From Bacillus thuringiensis (GTDB lineage: Bacteria; Bacillota; Bacilli; Bacillales; Bacillaceae_G), in assembly GCF_022095615.2 (NCBI RefSeq), contig NZ_CP155559.1:2043501-2107500 (forward strand): a DNA stretch of 64,000 bases, written 5' to 3'. The notes below the pieces were generated by a model that was given only the letters and a program-made list of their open reading frames with translations, was not told where the DNA came from and searched no databases. Positions within the stretch are counted from its first letter, which is position 1. Each line of letters starts with the position of its first letter. Both the position numbers and the translations under genes were made by a program. This document shows, piece by piece, positions 1 to 8,215 of this stretch.

Positions 1-268
1 TTCGTCGTATTGTAGAATCAACGCTAATAATTGAAATTTCTCCATACCGAGTTACATCTTCTAAATTTTCACGTATACGAAACCCAAGTAATCCACATAT
101 AGTTTCTTCTTCCTCATAAACATATAAAAAATCAAAAGGACTCATTTGTACGAATTGCAACCGGTTGTTCATATCTTCATAAGAAATAGAGGAACCTTTT
201 AATTCTGTGGTTAAAGAACAAAGTGCATCTATATCGTCTATCGTAGCTTCACGAATTTGAAAAGACAT
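1..268 (-). CDS. GNAT-family N-acetyltransferase, N-terminal part (cut by window edge)
   Basis: This reading frame runs off the left edge, so only the first 89 codons are visible. The translation starts MSFQIREATIDDIDAL and reaches CGLLGFRIRENLEDV and ISIISVDSTIRR. This is the usual GNAT beginning: an N-terminal strand, the helix after the DD motif, then the strand leading to the acetyl-CoA loop. The start is the ATG whose complement lies at 266-268. It is transcribed away from the ABC gene at 422, so the space between them holds divergent promoters. The substrate cannot be told because the acceptor half is missing. Confidence 0.75.
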   Translation of the reverse strand, partial: MSFQIREATIDDIDALCSLTTELKGSSISYEDMNNRLQFVQMSPFDFLYVYEEEETICGLLGFRIRENLEDVTRYGEISIISVDSTIRR

Positions 269-421
269 ATTATCCACTCCAATAAAATGTAATCAAACAT
301 TAAGTATTCTGTTAAAAAATATTTATTCCTGCTATGAAAATAAATATTTTATAATGATATATAGATAGTTATATGTTATTCTTTTCCTTGTTTGTATTGG
401 GAATGGAAAGAAGGGGAATGT

Positions 422-1132
422 ATGTTAGAAGTAAATATCTGCTCTGCTGGATATGAAATAGGAGAAAAAACAATTTATGATATCGCTTTTTCTATTGAAA
501 AAGGTGAATTAGTTGCTCTTATTGGTGCAAATGGTGCCGGGAAAAGTACGACGATTAAAACGATGCTCGGTTTACTTGTAAATATGAATGGTGAAATATC
601 ATTCGGTGAAAAAAAGAACCCATATGCATATGTGCCGGAGCATCCGACATATTATGATTATTTAACGCTTTGGGAACATATTGAACTATTAATGGCTGCT
701 CGTGAGAATGAGATAGGAAGCTGGGAAAGGAAAGCGGAAGAATTATTACATATGTTTCGAATGGATAAACATAAACATGAGTATTTATCAAAGTTTTCAA
801 AAGGAATGAAACAAAAATCGATGCTCATTTTGGCGTTTTTAACTGAACCAGATTTTTATATCATTGATGAACCTTTTATCGGCTTAGATCCAGTAGCTAC
901 GAAAGAGTTTTTAAGTTATTTATATAAAGAGAAAGAACGTGGGGCAGGAATTTTACTTTGTACGCACGTATTAGATACAGCTGAAAGAATTTGTGAGAGA
1001 TTTTTACTCATTTCACAGGGTACATTAGTCGCAGATGGACATTTAGAATCTATCCAAACGTTAGCGGAAATGCCAGGGAGTTCACTATTAGACTGTTTTG
1101 ATGTAATCGTAAGGCGTGAACAGCATGATTAA
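422..1132 (+). CDS. ABC transporter ATP-binding protein, EcsA-like
   Basis: This is a single ABC ATPase domain of 236 residues. Walker A is GANGAGKST near residue 35, the signature region is FSKGMKQK near 125, Walker B is FYIIDEP near 147, and the switch histidine is in CTHVLD near 180. The variant signature SKGMKQK and the phrase LTEPDFYIIDEP are close to B. subtilis EcsA as I remember it. I chose the ATG at 422 because AGAAGGGG lies five bases upstream; an in-frame TTG at 392 lacks such a site. It overlaps the next gene, an EcsB-like membrane protein, so the two should form one exporter. B. subtilis EcsAB supports the RasP intramembrane protease and protein secretion. This may be a paralogue of the main ecs locus. 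Confidence 0.85.
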   Translation: MLEVNICSAGYEIGEKTIYDIAFSIEKGELVALIGANGAGKSTTIKTMLGLLVNMNGEISFGEKKNPYAYVPEHPTYYDYLTLWEHIELLMAARENEIGSWERKAEELLHMFRMDKHKHEYLSKFSKGMKQKSMLILAFLTEPDFYIIDEPFIGLDPVATKEFLSYLYKEKERGAGILLCTHVLDTAERICERFLLISQGTLVADGHLESIQTLAEMPGSSLLDCFDVIVRREQHD

Positions 1133-2339
1133 ACAACAATTTTATAAAAGATTGCGTCATGAACTGAGACGTAAATGGAAGTCCATACGTTCTATAACTG
1201 ACTGGACAGTTGCGCTATATATTATAATTCCAGCACTTATATTTATGGGGATTTATTATCGCTCGCTATGGATAGAAGAATTATCGATGGGAGAGACAGT
1301 TTATTTCGGGTTAGGTCTATTCGCATTTTATATGATTACATATTCGAGAGGAGTTCGTTCATTTTTTGAACAAGCGGATAGTTTATTTTTAATTTCGTAT
1401 CCCGCTCACATGCAAAAGTTAATCCAGTATGGTATGACATATACGTTTATTCGAATAGCGATAACGAATGTAGTGGTAGTAGTTTCTATGTTACCAGTGT
1501 TGATGAAAAGTATTGGAGTGACGAAGGTACAAATCGTATTATTTTGGCTATTCTTTACTGCATTTCGATTTATGATGTCGTTATTAACGAGATTTATTCA
1601 TGTACGTGTGGGGAAACGCTGGCTACTATGGATAATAAAAAATGTAATATTTTCTATAAGTCTATCCTTTTTTGGATTGAGCCTGTTTCTTATTTATAAA
1701 AATCCATTCTATTCTATACTATGTATTGGACTAGCAGCTTTTCTAATTCTCGTATTGATAAAAGAAAAACTAAACTATAAAAATTGCTTTTTTAAAGAAG
1801 TTGAGAAAGAGAAAGAAGAAAGTATGCGCTGGACGAGTGGGATTATGCAAGTTGGTGGTCATGCGTCGAAACCGAGTAGTTCGAATAAAAAACCGTGGAT
1901 GTTTCCTCGTTCTAAAAAGTTTTTAGGGAAGAAAACTGATTCTCGTATTGTTGAATCCTTTTTAAAAGAATTTTTCCGTACAAGTAGTGCGCGAATATTT
2001 TATATTCAAATTGTATGTATAAGCACTGTAAGTATTATTATGAGTCCAAGGTGGATTGCAGCTATTATTCTTGTATTTGCTTTAGTTGCAATTTCTCGCT
2101 ATGCACGTGATTATTGGAATGAATTTACGAAAAAAATGTTTCTTCATTTATATTGTGCTGAAGGAAAATTACTACTGTTAAGATGGAAGGCAAATCGCTA
2201 TTTATTGCTTCCAGTAATACTTTTGTATGGAATAGTTATATTTTCTCATTTTTATTTATTAGCAGCTGTGGTCAGCGGCGTTGTTTTTATTTTATTAATT
2301 GTGTGGATTGTATTTTTACCATTAAAAAAGAGCCAATGA
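1125..2339 (+). CDS. ABC transporter membrane subunit, EcsB-like
   Basis: This is a polytopic membrane protein of about 404 residues, the usual EcsB length. Hydrophobic segments occur near residues 25-50, 60-80, 105-130, 170-215 and in two pairs near the C terminus (about 300-320 and 360-400). Between the halves is a charged cytoplasmic stretch rich in Lys and Glu. The start overlaps the end of the EcsA-like gene; a GTG at 1116 is an in-frame alternative. Overlapping genes imply translational coupling and one complex. The stop codon lies inside the stem of the terminator at 2325-2350. The cargo is not evident from the sequence. Confidence 0.8.
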   Translation: MIKQQFYKRLRHELRRKWKSIRSITDWTVALYIIIPALIFMGIYYRSLWIEELSMGETVYFGLGLFAFYMITYSRGVRSFFEQADSLFLISYPAHMQKLIQYGMTYTFIRIAITNVVVVVSMLPVLMKSIGVTKVQIVLFWLFFTAFRFMMSLLTRFIHVRVGKRWLLWIIKNVIFSISLSFFGLSLFLIYKNPFYSILCIGLAAFLILVLIKEKLNYKNCFFKEVEKEKEESMRWTSGIMQVGGHASKPSSSNKKPWMFPRSKKFLGKKTDSRIVESFLKEFFRTSSARIFYIQIVCISTVSIIMSPRWIAAIILVFALVAISRYARDYWNEFTKKMFLHLYCAEGKLLLLRWKANRYLLLPVILLYGIVIFSHFYLLAAVVSGVVFILLIVWIVFLPLKKSQ

Positions 2340-2350
2340 CGGCTCTTTTT
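2325..2350. terminator. Bidirectional intrinsic terminator
   Basis: A ten-base stem AAAAAGAGCC/GGCTCTTTTT with a six-base loop has A- and T-runs on both sides. It can end the ecsAB-like operon and the small ORF on the opposite strand. Confidence 0.85.
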
Positions 2351-2428
2351 CTAATCTGTCACACATTGATAAATAAAATATACTAAAACGAGTATACTTG
2401 CGGCGGAATACAAGACATCTAAAGTCAT
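2351..2428 (-). CDS. Candidate 25-residue single-pass membrane miniprotein
   Basis: This short frame reads MTLDVLYSAASILVLVYFIY followed by QCVTD. It has a strong ribosome site, GAGGAGG, six to seven bases before the ATG, and it stops directly against the bidirectional terminator at 2325-2350. One central hydrophobic stretch of about 15 residues predicts a single membrane span. I do not recognise a family. A small protein with its own good ribosome site and terminator is more than chance would usually give, but without conservation data it stays a candidate. Confidence 0.5.
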   Translation of the reverse strand: MTLDVLYSAASILVLVYFIYQCVTD

Positions 2429-2605
2429 CTGGTTGCCTCCTCATTGTTGTTGTATTTTTATTGTATGAAACCTTACAATTTCATATTCAAGTGAAAAATA
2501 TGTGAACGTTAACAAAATTGTAAAGTGCAAAAATTACAATCATTTTGTATAATAGAAGAAACAACCGTTATATAAAATATAATGAGTGAAAGGGAGGGAA
2601 CATAG

Positions 2606-3193
2606 ATGCCAAATTGGTTTAGAAAAACCTTAGTCGCATTAATTACCGTATTTACATTTGGTTTAGTGACGCCTCCTTCCATATTGCTTGATAATGCCAA
2701 AGCTGCGGACAAGCCTACGAGTACAGCTGGGCAACAAAATTTGGAGAGTACGTCCTATACATATGAAGAAACGAATGACAGGTTAACCACCGATACTTTT
2801 ATTACTTATGCAATGCTAGAAGCAGAGAAGCAGTCGATGCAAAAGTTTGGAACTAAAATTGGTCCAGTAATCGAAGATGAGTTTAAAGATGTAATATTAC
2901 CGAAAATTGAAGAGGCAATTGCTGAGCTTGCCAATGATGTACCAGAAGATTCGCTGCAATCATTAGCGATTTCTCAAAGACCAGCTGGTGGAAATAACGA
3001 AAAGATTTTTCACGTTTATGACACGAAATCAGGAAATGATTTATTACGATTTCATGTAAGACGAGATCATCCACCGCAAGATGGTTATTATTTTAATTTC
3101 CACTATCATCGATTTGATGATGGGTACTCAGGACACCATGAGCTAGGAAATATTTATTGGAATACGAATGTACCGCCGAAATGGCTTTCTTAA
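2606..3193 (+). CDS. ypjP: YpjP-family protein with N-terminal signal segment
   Basis: This 195-residue protein opens with WFRKTLVALITVFTFGLVTP, a basic then hydrophobic export signal. A mature domain follows, ending in the very conserved stretch LLRFHVRRDHPPQDGYYFNF and then HHELGNIYWNTN. These phrases match B. subtilis YpjP as I remember it, where the gene sits next to thyB-dfrA; here thyA-dfrA lie 7.5 kb downstream. It should act at or outside the membrane. The many His, Arg and Asp residues in the C-terminal block could bind metal or form an active site, but no biochemical function is established to my knowledge. The ATG follows GGGAGGG at a good distance. Confidence 0.88.
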   Translation: MPNWFRKTLVALITVFTFGLVTPPSILLDNAKAADKPTSTAGQQNLESTSYTYEETNDRLTTDTFITYAMLEAEKQSMQKFGTKIGPVIEDEFKDVILPKIEEAIAELANDVPEDSLQSLAISQRPAGGNNEKIFHVYDTKSGNDLLRFHVRRDHPPQDGYYFNFHYHRFDDGYSGHHELGNIYWNTNVPPKWLS

Positions 3194-3224
3194 AAAGAAC
3201 AAGAGAAAATCTTGTTCTTTTTTA
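3192..3224 (+). terminator. Intrinsic terminator after ypjP
   Basis: A 13-base stem (AAAAAGAACAAGA paired with TCTTGTTCTTTTT) with a five-base loop is followed by a T-run. Confidence 0.9.
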
Positions 3225-3299
3225 TGCTTATAGAAGGGTAAGACAACTATGTTGTTGAATAAGATAGGTTTAGAAAAAAGAAGCAAAGGGAGAATGGGA

Positions 3300-3935
3300 A
3301 TGCAAAAATATATTGTTTTTGACTTTGATGGCACATTAGTAGATTCACAAAATATATTTGTACCAATTTATAATCAACTTGCTGAAAAGCATGGATATAA
3401 AACCGTAAGAGAAGAAGAAATTGAGTATTTACGTAAATTAACGATGCCGGAGAGATGTAAACAACTCGATGTACCACTGTATAAACTACCTATATTAGCA
3501 TTGGAGTTTTATAAATTGTATCAACCTGCTATAAAAGATCTCATTTTGTTCCATGGGATGAAGGATGTATTAGATGAACTACATAAGAAAGGCTACGGAA
3601 TCGCAGTCATATCATCGAACTCGGAAGAGCATATTCGAGCATTTTTACACAATAATGATATAGAAAATATTCAAGAAGTGTATTGTTCAAAAAATTTGTT
3701 CGGGAAAGATAAAATGATAAAACGGTTTTTAAAATCTAAAAAGATAACAGAGAAAGATATGTTATATGTTGGTGACGAACAGCGAGACGTAGCAGCATGT
3801 AAAAAAGCTGGGGTGAATGTAATTTGGGTATCTTGGGGATATGATGTTATTGAAACAGTGAAAAAAGATGCACCGGATTATATGGTCAATACACCGATGG
3901 AAATTGTGCAAGTAGTGCAAGGGGCGTATTCTTAA
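3300..3935 (+). CDS. HAD-superfamily hydrolase, phosphoglycolate phosphatase-like
   Basis: This is a 211-residue haloacid dehalogenase-type phosphatase. Motif I is DFDGTLVDS at residues 6-14 with the nucleophilic Asp, motif II is the Ser in VISSNSEEH, motif III is the Lys in FGKDKMIKRF, and motif IV is GDEQRD near residue 157. An alpha-helical cap lies between motifs I and II, the Gph/PpaX arrangement. The ATG at 3300 has AGGGAG seven bases upstream; earlier in-frame starts at 3249 and 3294 are poorly placed. The substrate is likely a small phosphorylated metabolite but is unknown. It heads a group with a VOC pseudogene and an APH-type kinase. Confidence 0.85.
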   Translation: MQKYIVFDFDGTLVDSQNIFVPIYNQLAEKHGYKTVREEEIEYLRKLTMPERCKQLDVPLYKLPILALEFYKLYQPAIKDLILFHGMKDVLDELHKKGYGIAVISSNSEEHIRAFLHNNDIENIQEVYCSKNLFGKDKMIKRFLKSKKITEKDMLYVGDEQRDVAACKKAGVNVIWVSWGYDVIETVKKDAPDYMVNTPMEIVQVVQGAYS

Positions 3936-3936
3936 T

Positions 3937-4182
3937 ATGCATACACTTCGAGCAGGTATTGATCATATTGAATTTTGAGTAGCAAATTTAGAGGAATCCA
4001 TTTCTTTTTACGATATTTTATTTTCCATAATTGGATGGGGAAAGTTAAAGGAAGTATCTTATAGTACAGGAGAAAGCGAAATATACTTTAAAGAAGTAGA
4101 CGAAGAAATCGTAAGAACGTTAGGGCCTAAATAACAAGCTATTAATAGAGAAGTAGCGTATACACCAAATGTAGAAATGTAA
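3937..4182 (+). pseudogene. Decayed VOC (glyoxalase/dioxygenase) family gene
   Basis: Read in one frame from the ATG at 3937, this stretch gives MHTLRAGIDHIEF, a TGA stop at 3976, then VANLEESISFYDILFSIIGW and YSTGESEIYFKEVDEE. A TAA follows at 4132, then QAINREVAYTPNVEM up to the TAA at 4180. The first part is the typical start of a VOC-fold protein (DHIEFWV then LEESISFY). The TGA replaces what is usually Trp in that motif. The whole frame is only 81 codons, while VOC proteins of this type are about 120-145, so the middle is probably also deleted. It is a relic lying between the HAD and APH genes. Confidence 0.8.
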
Positions 4183-4193
4183 GGGGAATAAAA

Positions 4194-5126
4194 ATGAAAA
4201 CAGTTACAGCATGGCAAAACAATATACAAATAATAAAAGATGCAGCAAATATTGAAGAAATTTCTAAAGGTTTCTCTCCTGATAAGAAATATGTAATTAC
4301 GAATGCGAATAAAGAAAAATATTTATTGCGGACAGGCGATATAAAAGAGTATGAAAGAAAGAAAATAGAGTTTCAAATTTTAAATGAAATGCAAAACCGT
4401 AGTGTGCAAGCGCAAAAGCCAATTGAAATGGGTTTGTTGGCAGAAGAAGGTTTATGTTATGGGATTTTTTCATATTTAGAAGGGGAAGATGCGAAGAAGC
4501 TATTGCCTACGTATTCACCAAAAGAACAATATGAGATTGGTATAGAGGCAGGAAAAGATTTAGCAAAAATGCATACATATGAAGCTCCTGATGATATTCT
4601 ACCATGGTATGAAAGAGCAATGAAAAAACATCAAAAATATGTAGAGGCATATAAAACATGTGGAATAAAAATAAAAAATGATGATAAAATCATAAAGTTT
4701 ATAGATGAAAATGAAATATATTTAAAGAACCGCCCAAATCGATTTCAACATGATGATTTTCATTTAGAAAATATAATTGTGCGAGATGGGAAATATGTAG
4801 GTGTTGTTGATTTTAATGGCTATGACTGGGGCGATCCACTTCATGATTTCGTAAAAATTGCACTGTTTGCAAGGGACATTAGTATTCCGTATTCAATTGG
4901 ACAAATAGAAGGATACTTTAGTGGGAGCATACCAGAGGAGTTCTGGAAATTATATGCGGTGTACGTTGGCATGACAGTATTCTCATCAGTTGTCTGGTCA
5001 TTACGAGCAGCACCACATATGTTAGATGATACGTTAGAACGTCTTACTATCGTTTTAGAGGACCATAAAAACTTTGAGTTATTAAAGCCAACCTGGTTTC
5101 AACCAGAAAAGATTGATATGAAATAG
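4194..5126 (+). CDS. Aminoglycoside phosphotransferase (APH)-family kinase
   Basis: This 310-residue protein has the APH fold. The N-terminal half carries the nucleotide-binding sheet. HDDFHLENIIV near residue 186 is the catalytic loop (HxDxHxxN pattern), and VVDFNGYDWGDPLHDF near 203 contains the metal-binding Asp. Chromosomal members of this family in Bacillus usually act on small metabolites or are uncharacterised, so antibiotic resistance should not be assumed. The ATG at 4194 follows AAGGGGAATAAA. It is the last gene of the HAD-VOC-APH group and is followed by a convergent terminator. Confidence 0.82.
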   Translation: MKTVTAWQNNIQIIKDAANIEEISKGFSPDKKYVITNANKEKYLLRTGDIKEYERKKIEFQILNEMQNRSVQAQKPIEMGLLAEEGLCYGIFSYLEGEDAKKLLPTYSPKEQYEIGIEAGKDLAKMHTYEAPDDILPWYERAMKKHQKYVEAYKTCGIKIKNDDKIIKFIDENEIYLKNRPNRFQHDDFHLENIIVRDGKYVGVVDFNGYDWGDPLHDFVKIALFARDISIPYSIGQIEGYFSGSIPEEFWKLYAVYVGMTVFSSVVWSLRAAPHMLDDTLERLTIVLEDHKNFELLKPTWFQPEKIDMK

Positions 5127-5127
5127 A

Positions 5128-5162
5128 AAAGGTAGGTGTGATTCACATCTACCTTTATTTTT
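5128..5162. terminator. Convergent terminator between the APH-like and S41 genes
   Basis: A 14-base inverted repeat (AAAGGTAGGTGTGA against TCACATCTACCTTT, one G-U pair) is followed by a T-rich run. It sits between convergent stops. Confidence 0.8.
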
Positions 5163-6446
5163 TTACCATTCTTCGTTTTGAAGCAGTTGTAATGCTAATT
5201 TTAAATCTATATCTTCTTGTATATGTTCCGGAGTCCACGGGATATGTATATGCGGTTGTATACCAATTCCGGACATTCCTTCGCCTTTATCTATAATGGA
5301 AAGCCGTGAAGTAGGATAGTAAAGAGCGAATGTATCAGCCCATTCCATTACCGCTAAATTTGAATAATCATTTAAACCAGCAGTAGGACGACCTATTACT
5401 TTTACTTTCAATGATTTTTTTGCAACTTCTACAAAAGAATCACCAGAACTTCCACATGTAACATCTGTTAATATAACTACTCTATTAGGTGATTTGCTTC
5501 CGTGTATTTTTAATGATTGAAGTTCTGTTGGTAACTCAGAAGTATCAAATGTAACGAATCCTTTTTTATAATTCCTTTTTAAATCTTGAATAAATATATC
5601 AGTGAATAATTTGGAAAGTTCGTCTAAAGAATCATAATCTTCCATTTCGATGTCTTTCATACGTAAATGAAAGTTTCGTTCTGTATGATTCAATTGCATT
5701 GTATCTGAAGAATCTAAAAGAGAGATCTCTTTGTCTTCAAATAAGTAAGGAAGTAATTTGAAAAATGCATCATCACTTCCACCACGATTCAAACGCACAT
5801 CAATAATTAAGTTTGGAAAAGAATTGAGCTCATTTTTGTGTGAGTCTAATAATTTATTAATAGCTTCAGTATTTGCAAAATCAGTCAAAGTAAGTAAGAG
5901 TGTGTCTTTATTATGCTGTTTAAATGAATAAATAGGCGTGTATTCATTTTGTTTATACTGTTGTAAAGTAATGGTTTCGGTTACGCCGTCTTCATCTATA
6001 AGTGTACAAGTTGATGATTGTAATAAAACAAAATCCCATTTTTCACGTTCATATGTATTCGCATTTAAATACTTACTATATTTTATTAATAACTCAGGAA
6101 TTTTCATATTATCTAATGCCAGAATAGACTGCCCTTTTTTCACTCTTATTTCTTGTGAAGTGGATGTAATATATAGGCGGTCTTCGTACCTTTTCACTTG
6201 GAAGCCAACACTGTTAAGAGGTTGATTGTTAGTGAGAATTTTGAAAAACATATGATTATCTTTAAAGTCTAGTAAGTAATCACGTACAATTTCAGTAAAT
6301 TGTATTGGTGTTAGTTTTCCGAGTTTCTCTAGTTTCGCAACTGTTTGTAAATAAGTAGCAGGATCGTCCCATCCTTTCTTATCTATACAGCCTGAATAAT
6401 CGTGATGAGTAATTGAAACAATTTCTTTGAAAATTCCTGTATACAC
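5163..6446 (-). CDS. S41-family peptidase (tail-specific protease-like)
   Basis: This 427-residue protein ends in an S41 peptidase domain. LIIDVRLNRGGSDDAFF at about 214-229 is the conserved substrate-site strand and GG turn, and CGSSGDSFVEVAKK at 331-344 carries the catalytic serine region. The central part (about 80-125, with VKKGQSILALDNMKIPELL) resembles a degenerate PDZ-like segment. There is no signal peptide or membrane span, so it is probably cytoplasmic, unlike the exported CtpA type. The start is GTG, supported by CAGGAGG seven bases upstream. It converges on the APH-like gene. Its natural substrate is unknown. Confidence 0.82.
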   Translation of the reverse strand: MYTGIFKEIVSITHHDYSGCIDKKGWDDPATYLQTVAKLEKLGKLTPIQFTEIVRDYLLDFKDNHMFFKILTNNQPLNSVGFQVKRYEDRLYITSTSQEIRVKKGQSILALDNMKIPELLIKYSKYLNANTYEREKWDFVLLQSSTCTLIDEDGVTETITLQQYKQNEYTPIYSFKQHNKDTLLLTLTDFANTEAINKLLDSHKNELNSFPNLIIDVRLNRGGSDDAFFKLLPYLFEDKEISLLDSSDTMQLNHTERNFHLRMKDIEMEDYDSLDELSKLFTDIFIQDLKRNYKKGFVTFDTSELPTELQSLKIHGSKSPNRVVILTDVTCGSSGDSFVEVAKKSLKVKVIGRPTAGLNDYSNLAVMEWADTFALYYPTSRLSIIDKGEGMSGIGIQPHIHIPWTPEHIQEDIDLKLALQLLQNEEW

Positions 6447-6530
6447 GGCTTTTCCTCCTGATAATTTAATTAGTTGAATAATAGAATTCTGTATCCTTTC
6501 CGTATTATCCTTTATTTGGATGGAGATTGT

Positions 6531-6566
6531 AATGAAAAATAGAGGGAAGTGTTATCATCCCTCTAT
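6531..6566 (-). terminator. Terminator of the beta-lactamase-like gene
   Basis: The stem ATAGAGGGA/TCCCTCTAT has a ten-base loop. On the minus strand it is followed by a T-run. Confidence 0.8.
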
Positions 6567-6573
6567 TAAAAAT

Positions 6574-8031
6574 TCATTTAACTTTCTTAAAAACAAGTGG
6601 CTGAGTACTTAGCGTAGCTGGCACATGTAACTGAAGGGATAGAAATTCACCACTCACACTCATTTCATAAGCGAATAATAAGCTCATTTTCATTCGGAAT
6701 AAGTCAACTTTTGCAGAGAAGATGTCGTAATGATGATGCGTTAATTGAATGTCCATCTCCATAAATTGTACAAATAATGAATCATCTCGTTTGTATACTT
6801 GTAATGTTCCGTATGCAGGGTGTTCGAAAGTACCAGTATAATCCTCTAATTTATGAGAAGGTGTAGTCCCTTTAATTTGTTCTGGAATGGATTCAGTTGC
6901 TTCTTTCATCATTTCTTTCATTTTTTCACTATCTTCTACAGCACGTTTATGCCAGTCGATGGACTCTAATCCGAGTAGTTCGTCGTAAATTTGGTTTGCT
7001 AGATAAATAGGAAGTAATGTACCTCCAGCATTCGTTAATATGACAAGACCTACATTTTCATTTGGCATAAATGAAACAAACGCTGAAAATCCATCGATAT
7101 TACCACCGTGATGAATCATTTTATAACCACGATAAGCGCTAATAAACCAACCAAGCCCATAACTATTTAATGGCGATTCAGGAAGTGATAAAGCTGGTTG
7201 ATCTGGAATTGAATTGTGTGGTGTATACATTTGTTGTAATAATTCTGGAGAAATTAATTCATGATCTCCAAACTTTCCTTGTTTTAAGTGAAGAAGGACC
7301 CAATTTGCCATATCTTCAATTGTAGAATTGATACAACCAGCAGCGCCAACCGTATCGATGTTGCGGAATGGAACTTCTTTTATTTCACCGTCATTTTCGA
7401 TGTAAGGTAAAGCATAATCATTTGTAGTTTGTGAATCTGTAACAGAGAAGTTTGTATGCCTCATATTTAAAGGTTCTAAAATATGTTCTGTAGCATATTG
7501 TTCCCACGTTTGATTCGTGATGTTTTCTACAATATAGCTAATTGTCGCATACATTAAGTTGTTATATAGAAATGCTGTGCGGAACGGTGCATCAAGTGGT
7601 AAATGTTTTATTTTTTCAACGAGATCTTTTCGAGATAAGGAAGAGCTGTACCAAAGAGCATCATGACGACTTACCCCAGTACGATGAGAAGCTAAATCTC
7701 GTCCTGTAACTTGTGAGCTAGCAAGTAGTTCAGATAAAGAGAAGTTAGGTATATAAGACTGAACAGGAGTATCCCAATTAAACTTTTTTTGCTGTGCTAA
7801 CAAACTTAATGAAAGTGTGCCAAAAGCTTTCGTTGAGGAACCGATTGCAAATCGAGTACTCGGTGTAACCTCGTCTTTTGTCTCTAGATTTCGATAGCCA
7901 AATCCTTCTGAAATAATGACTTCACCGTCTTTTATAACAGCCACAGCAGCTCCAGGAACATTTAAATCCTTCATCATTTTTTCAACTGTCGTTTGTAAAG
8001 AATTCATAACAGGCGTTTCAATTTTAGACAT
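6574..8031 (-). CDS. Class C beta-lactamase/PBP4*-type serine hydrolase
   Basis: This 485-residue protein has an N-terminal serine hydrolase domain of the AmpC/EstB/Pab87 group. The SxxK motif is SSTK at residues 65-68, the YxN-type motif is YNNL near 165, and HHGGN near 308 replaces the KTG box. A C-terminal lipocalin-like extension (about 375-485, with YTGTFEHPAYGTLQVY) is common in this group. No signal peptide is visible, which argues against a secreted beta-lactamase and for an esterase or peptidase. The start at 8031 is preceded by TTGGAGG eight bases upstream; an in-frame TTG 15 bases earlier lies inside that ribosome site. Confidence 0.85.
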   Translation of the reverse strand: MSKIETPVMNSLQTTVEKMMKDLNVPGAAVAVIKDGEVIISEGFGYRNLETKDEVTPSTRFAIGSSTKAFGTLSLSLLAQQKKFNWDTPVQSYIPNFSLSELLASSQVTGRDLASHRTGVSRHDALWYSSSLSRKDLVEKIKHLPLDAPFRTAFLYNNLMYATISYIVENITNQTWEQYATEHILEPLNMRHTNFSVTDSQTTNDYALPYIENDGEIKEVPFRNIDTVGAAGCINSTIEDMANWVLLHLKQGKFGDHELISPELLQQMYTPHNSIPDQPALSLPESPLNSYGLGWFISAYRGYKMIHHGGNIDGFSAFVSFMPNENVGLVILTNAGGTLLPIYLANQIYDELLGLESIDWHKRAVEDSEKMKEMMKEATESIPEQIKGTTPSHKLEDYTGTFEHPAYGTLQVYKRDDSLFVQFMEMDIQLTHHHYDIFSAKVDLFRMKMSLLFAYEMSVSGEFLSLQLHVPATLSTQPLVFKKVK

Positions 8032-8215
8032 ACATCTAACCTCCAACTATAAATTTTTCCCTACCGCACTATACTTTCGGTAATAGAAAATGAAAACCTT
8101 TTTAAATGTGGAAAGTTAATAATTTTGTAAGAATGAATGAAATTATTATTTATTTAGAATTTTATTTTTATTATAATTAATTTAAATTAAGATTTAGAAA
8201 AGATGGTGAAGAAGT

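Noticed and set aside
4194..5126. APH-type gene as an aminoglycoside resistance determinant
   Set aside because: Only the fold motifs are shared; chromosomal APH-like kinases in Bacillus are commonly metabolic, and no resistance context is present.
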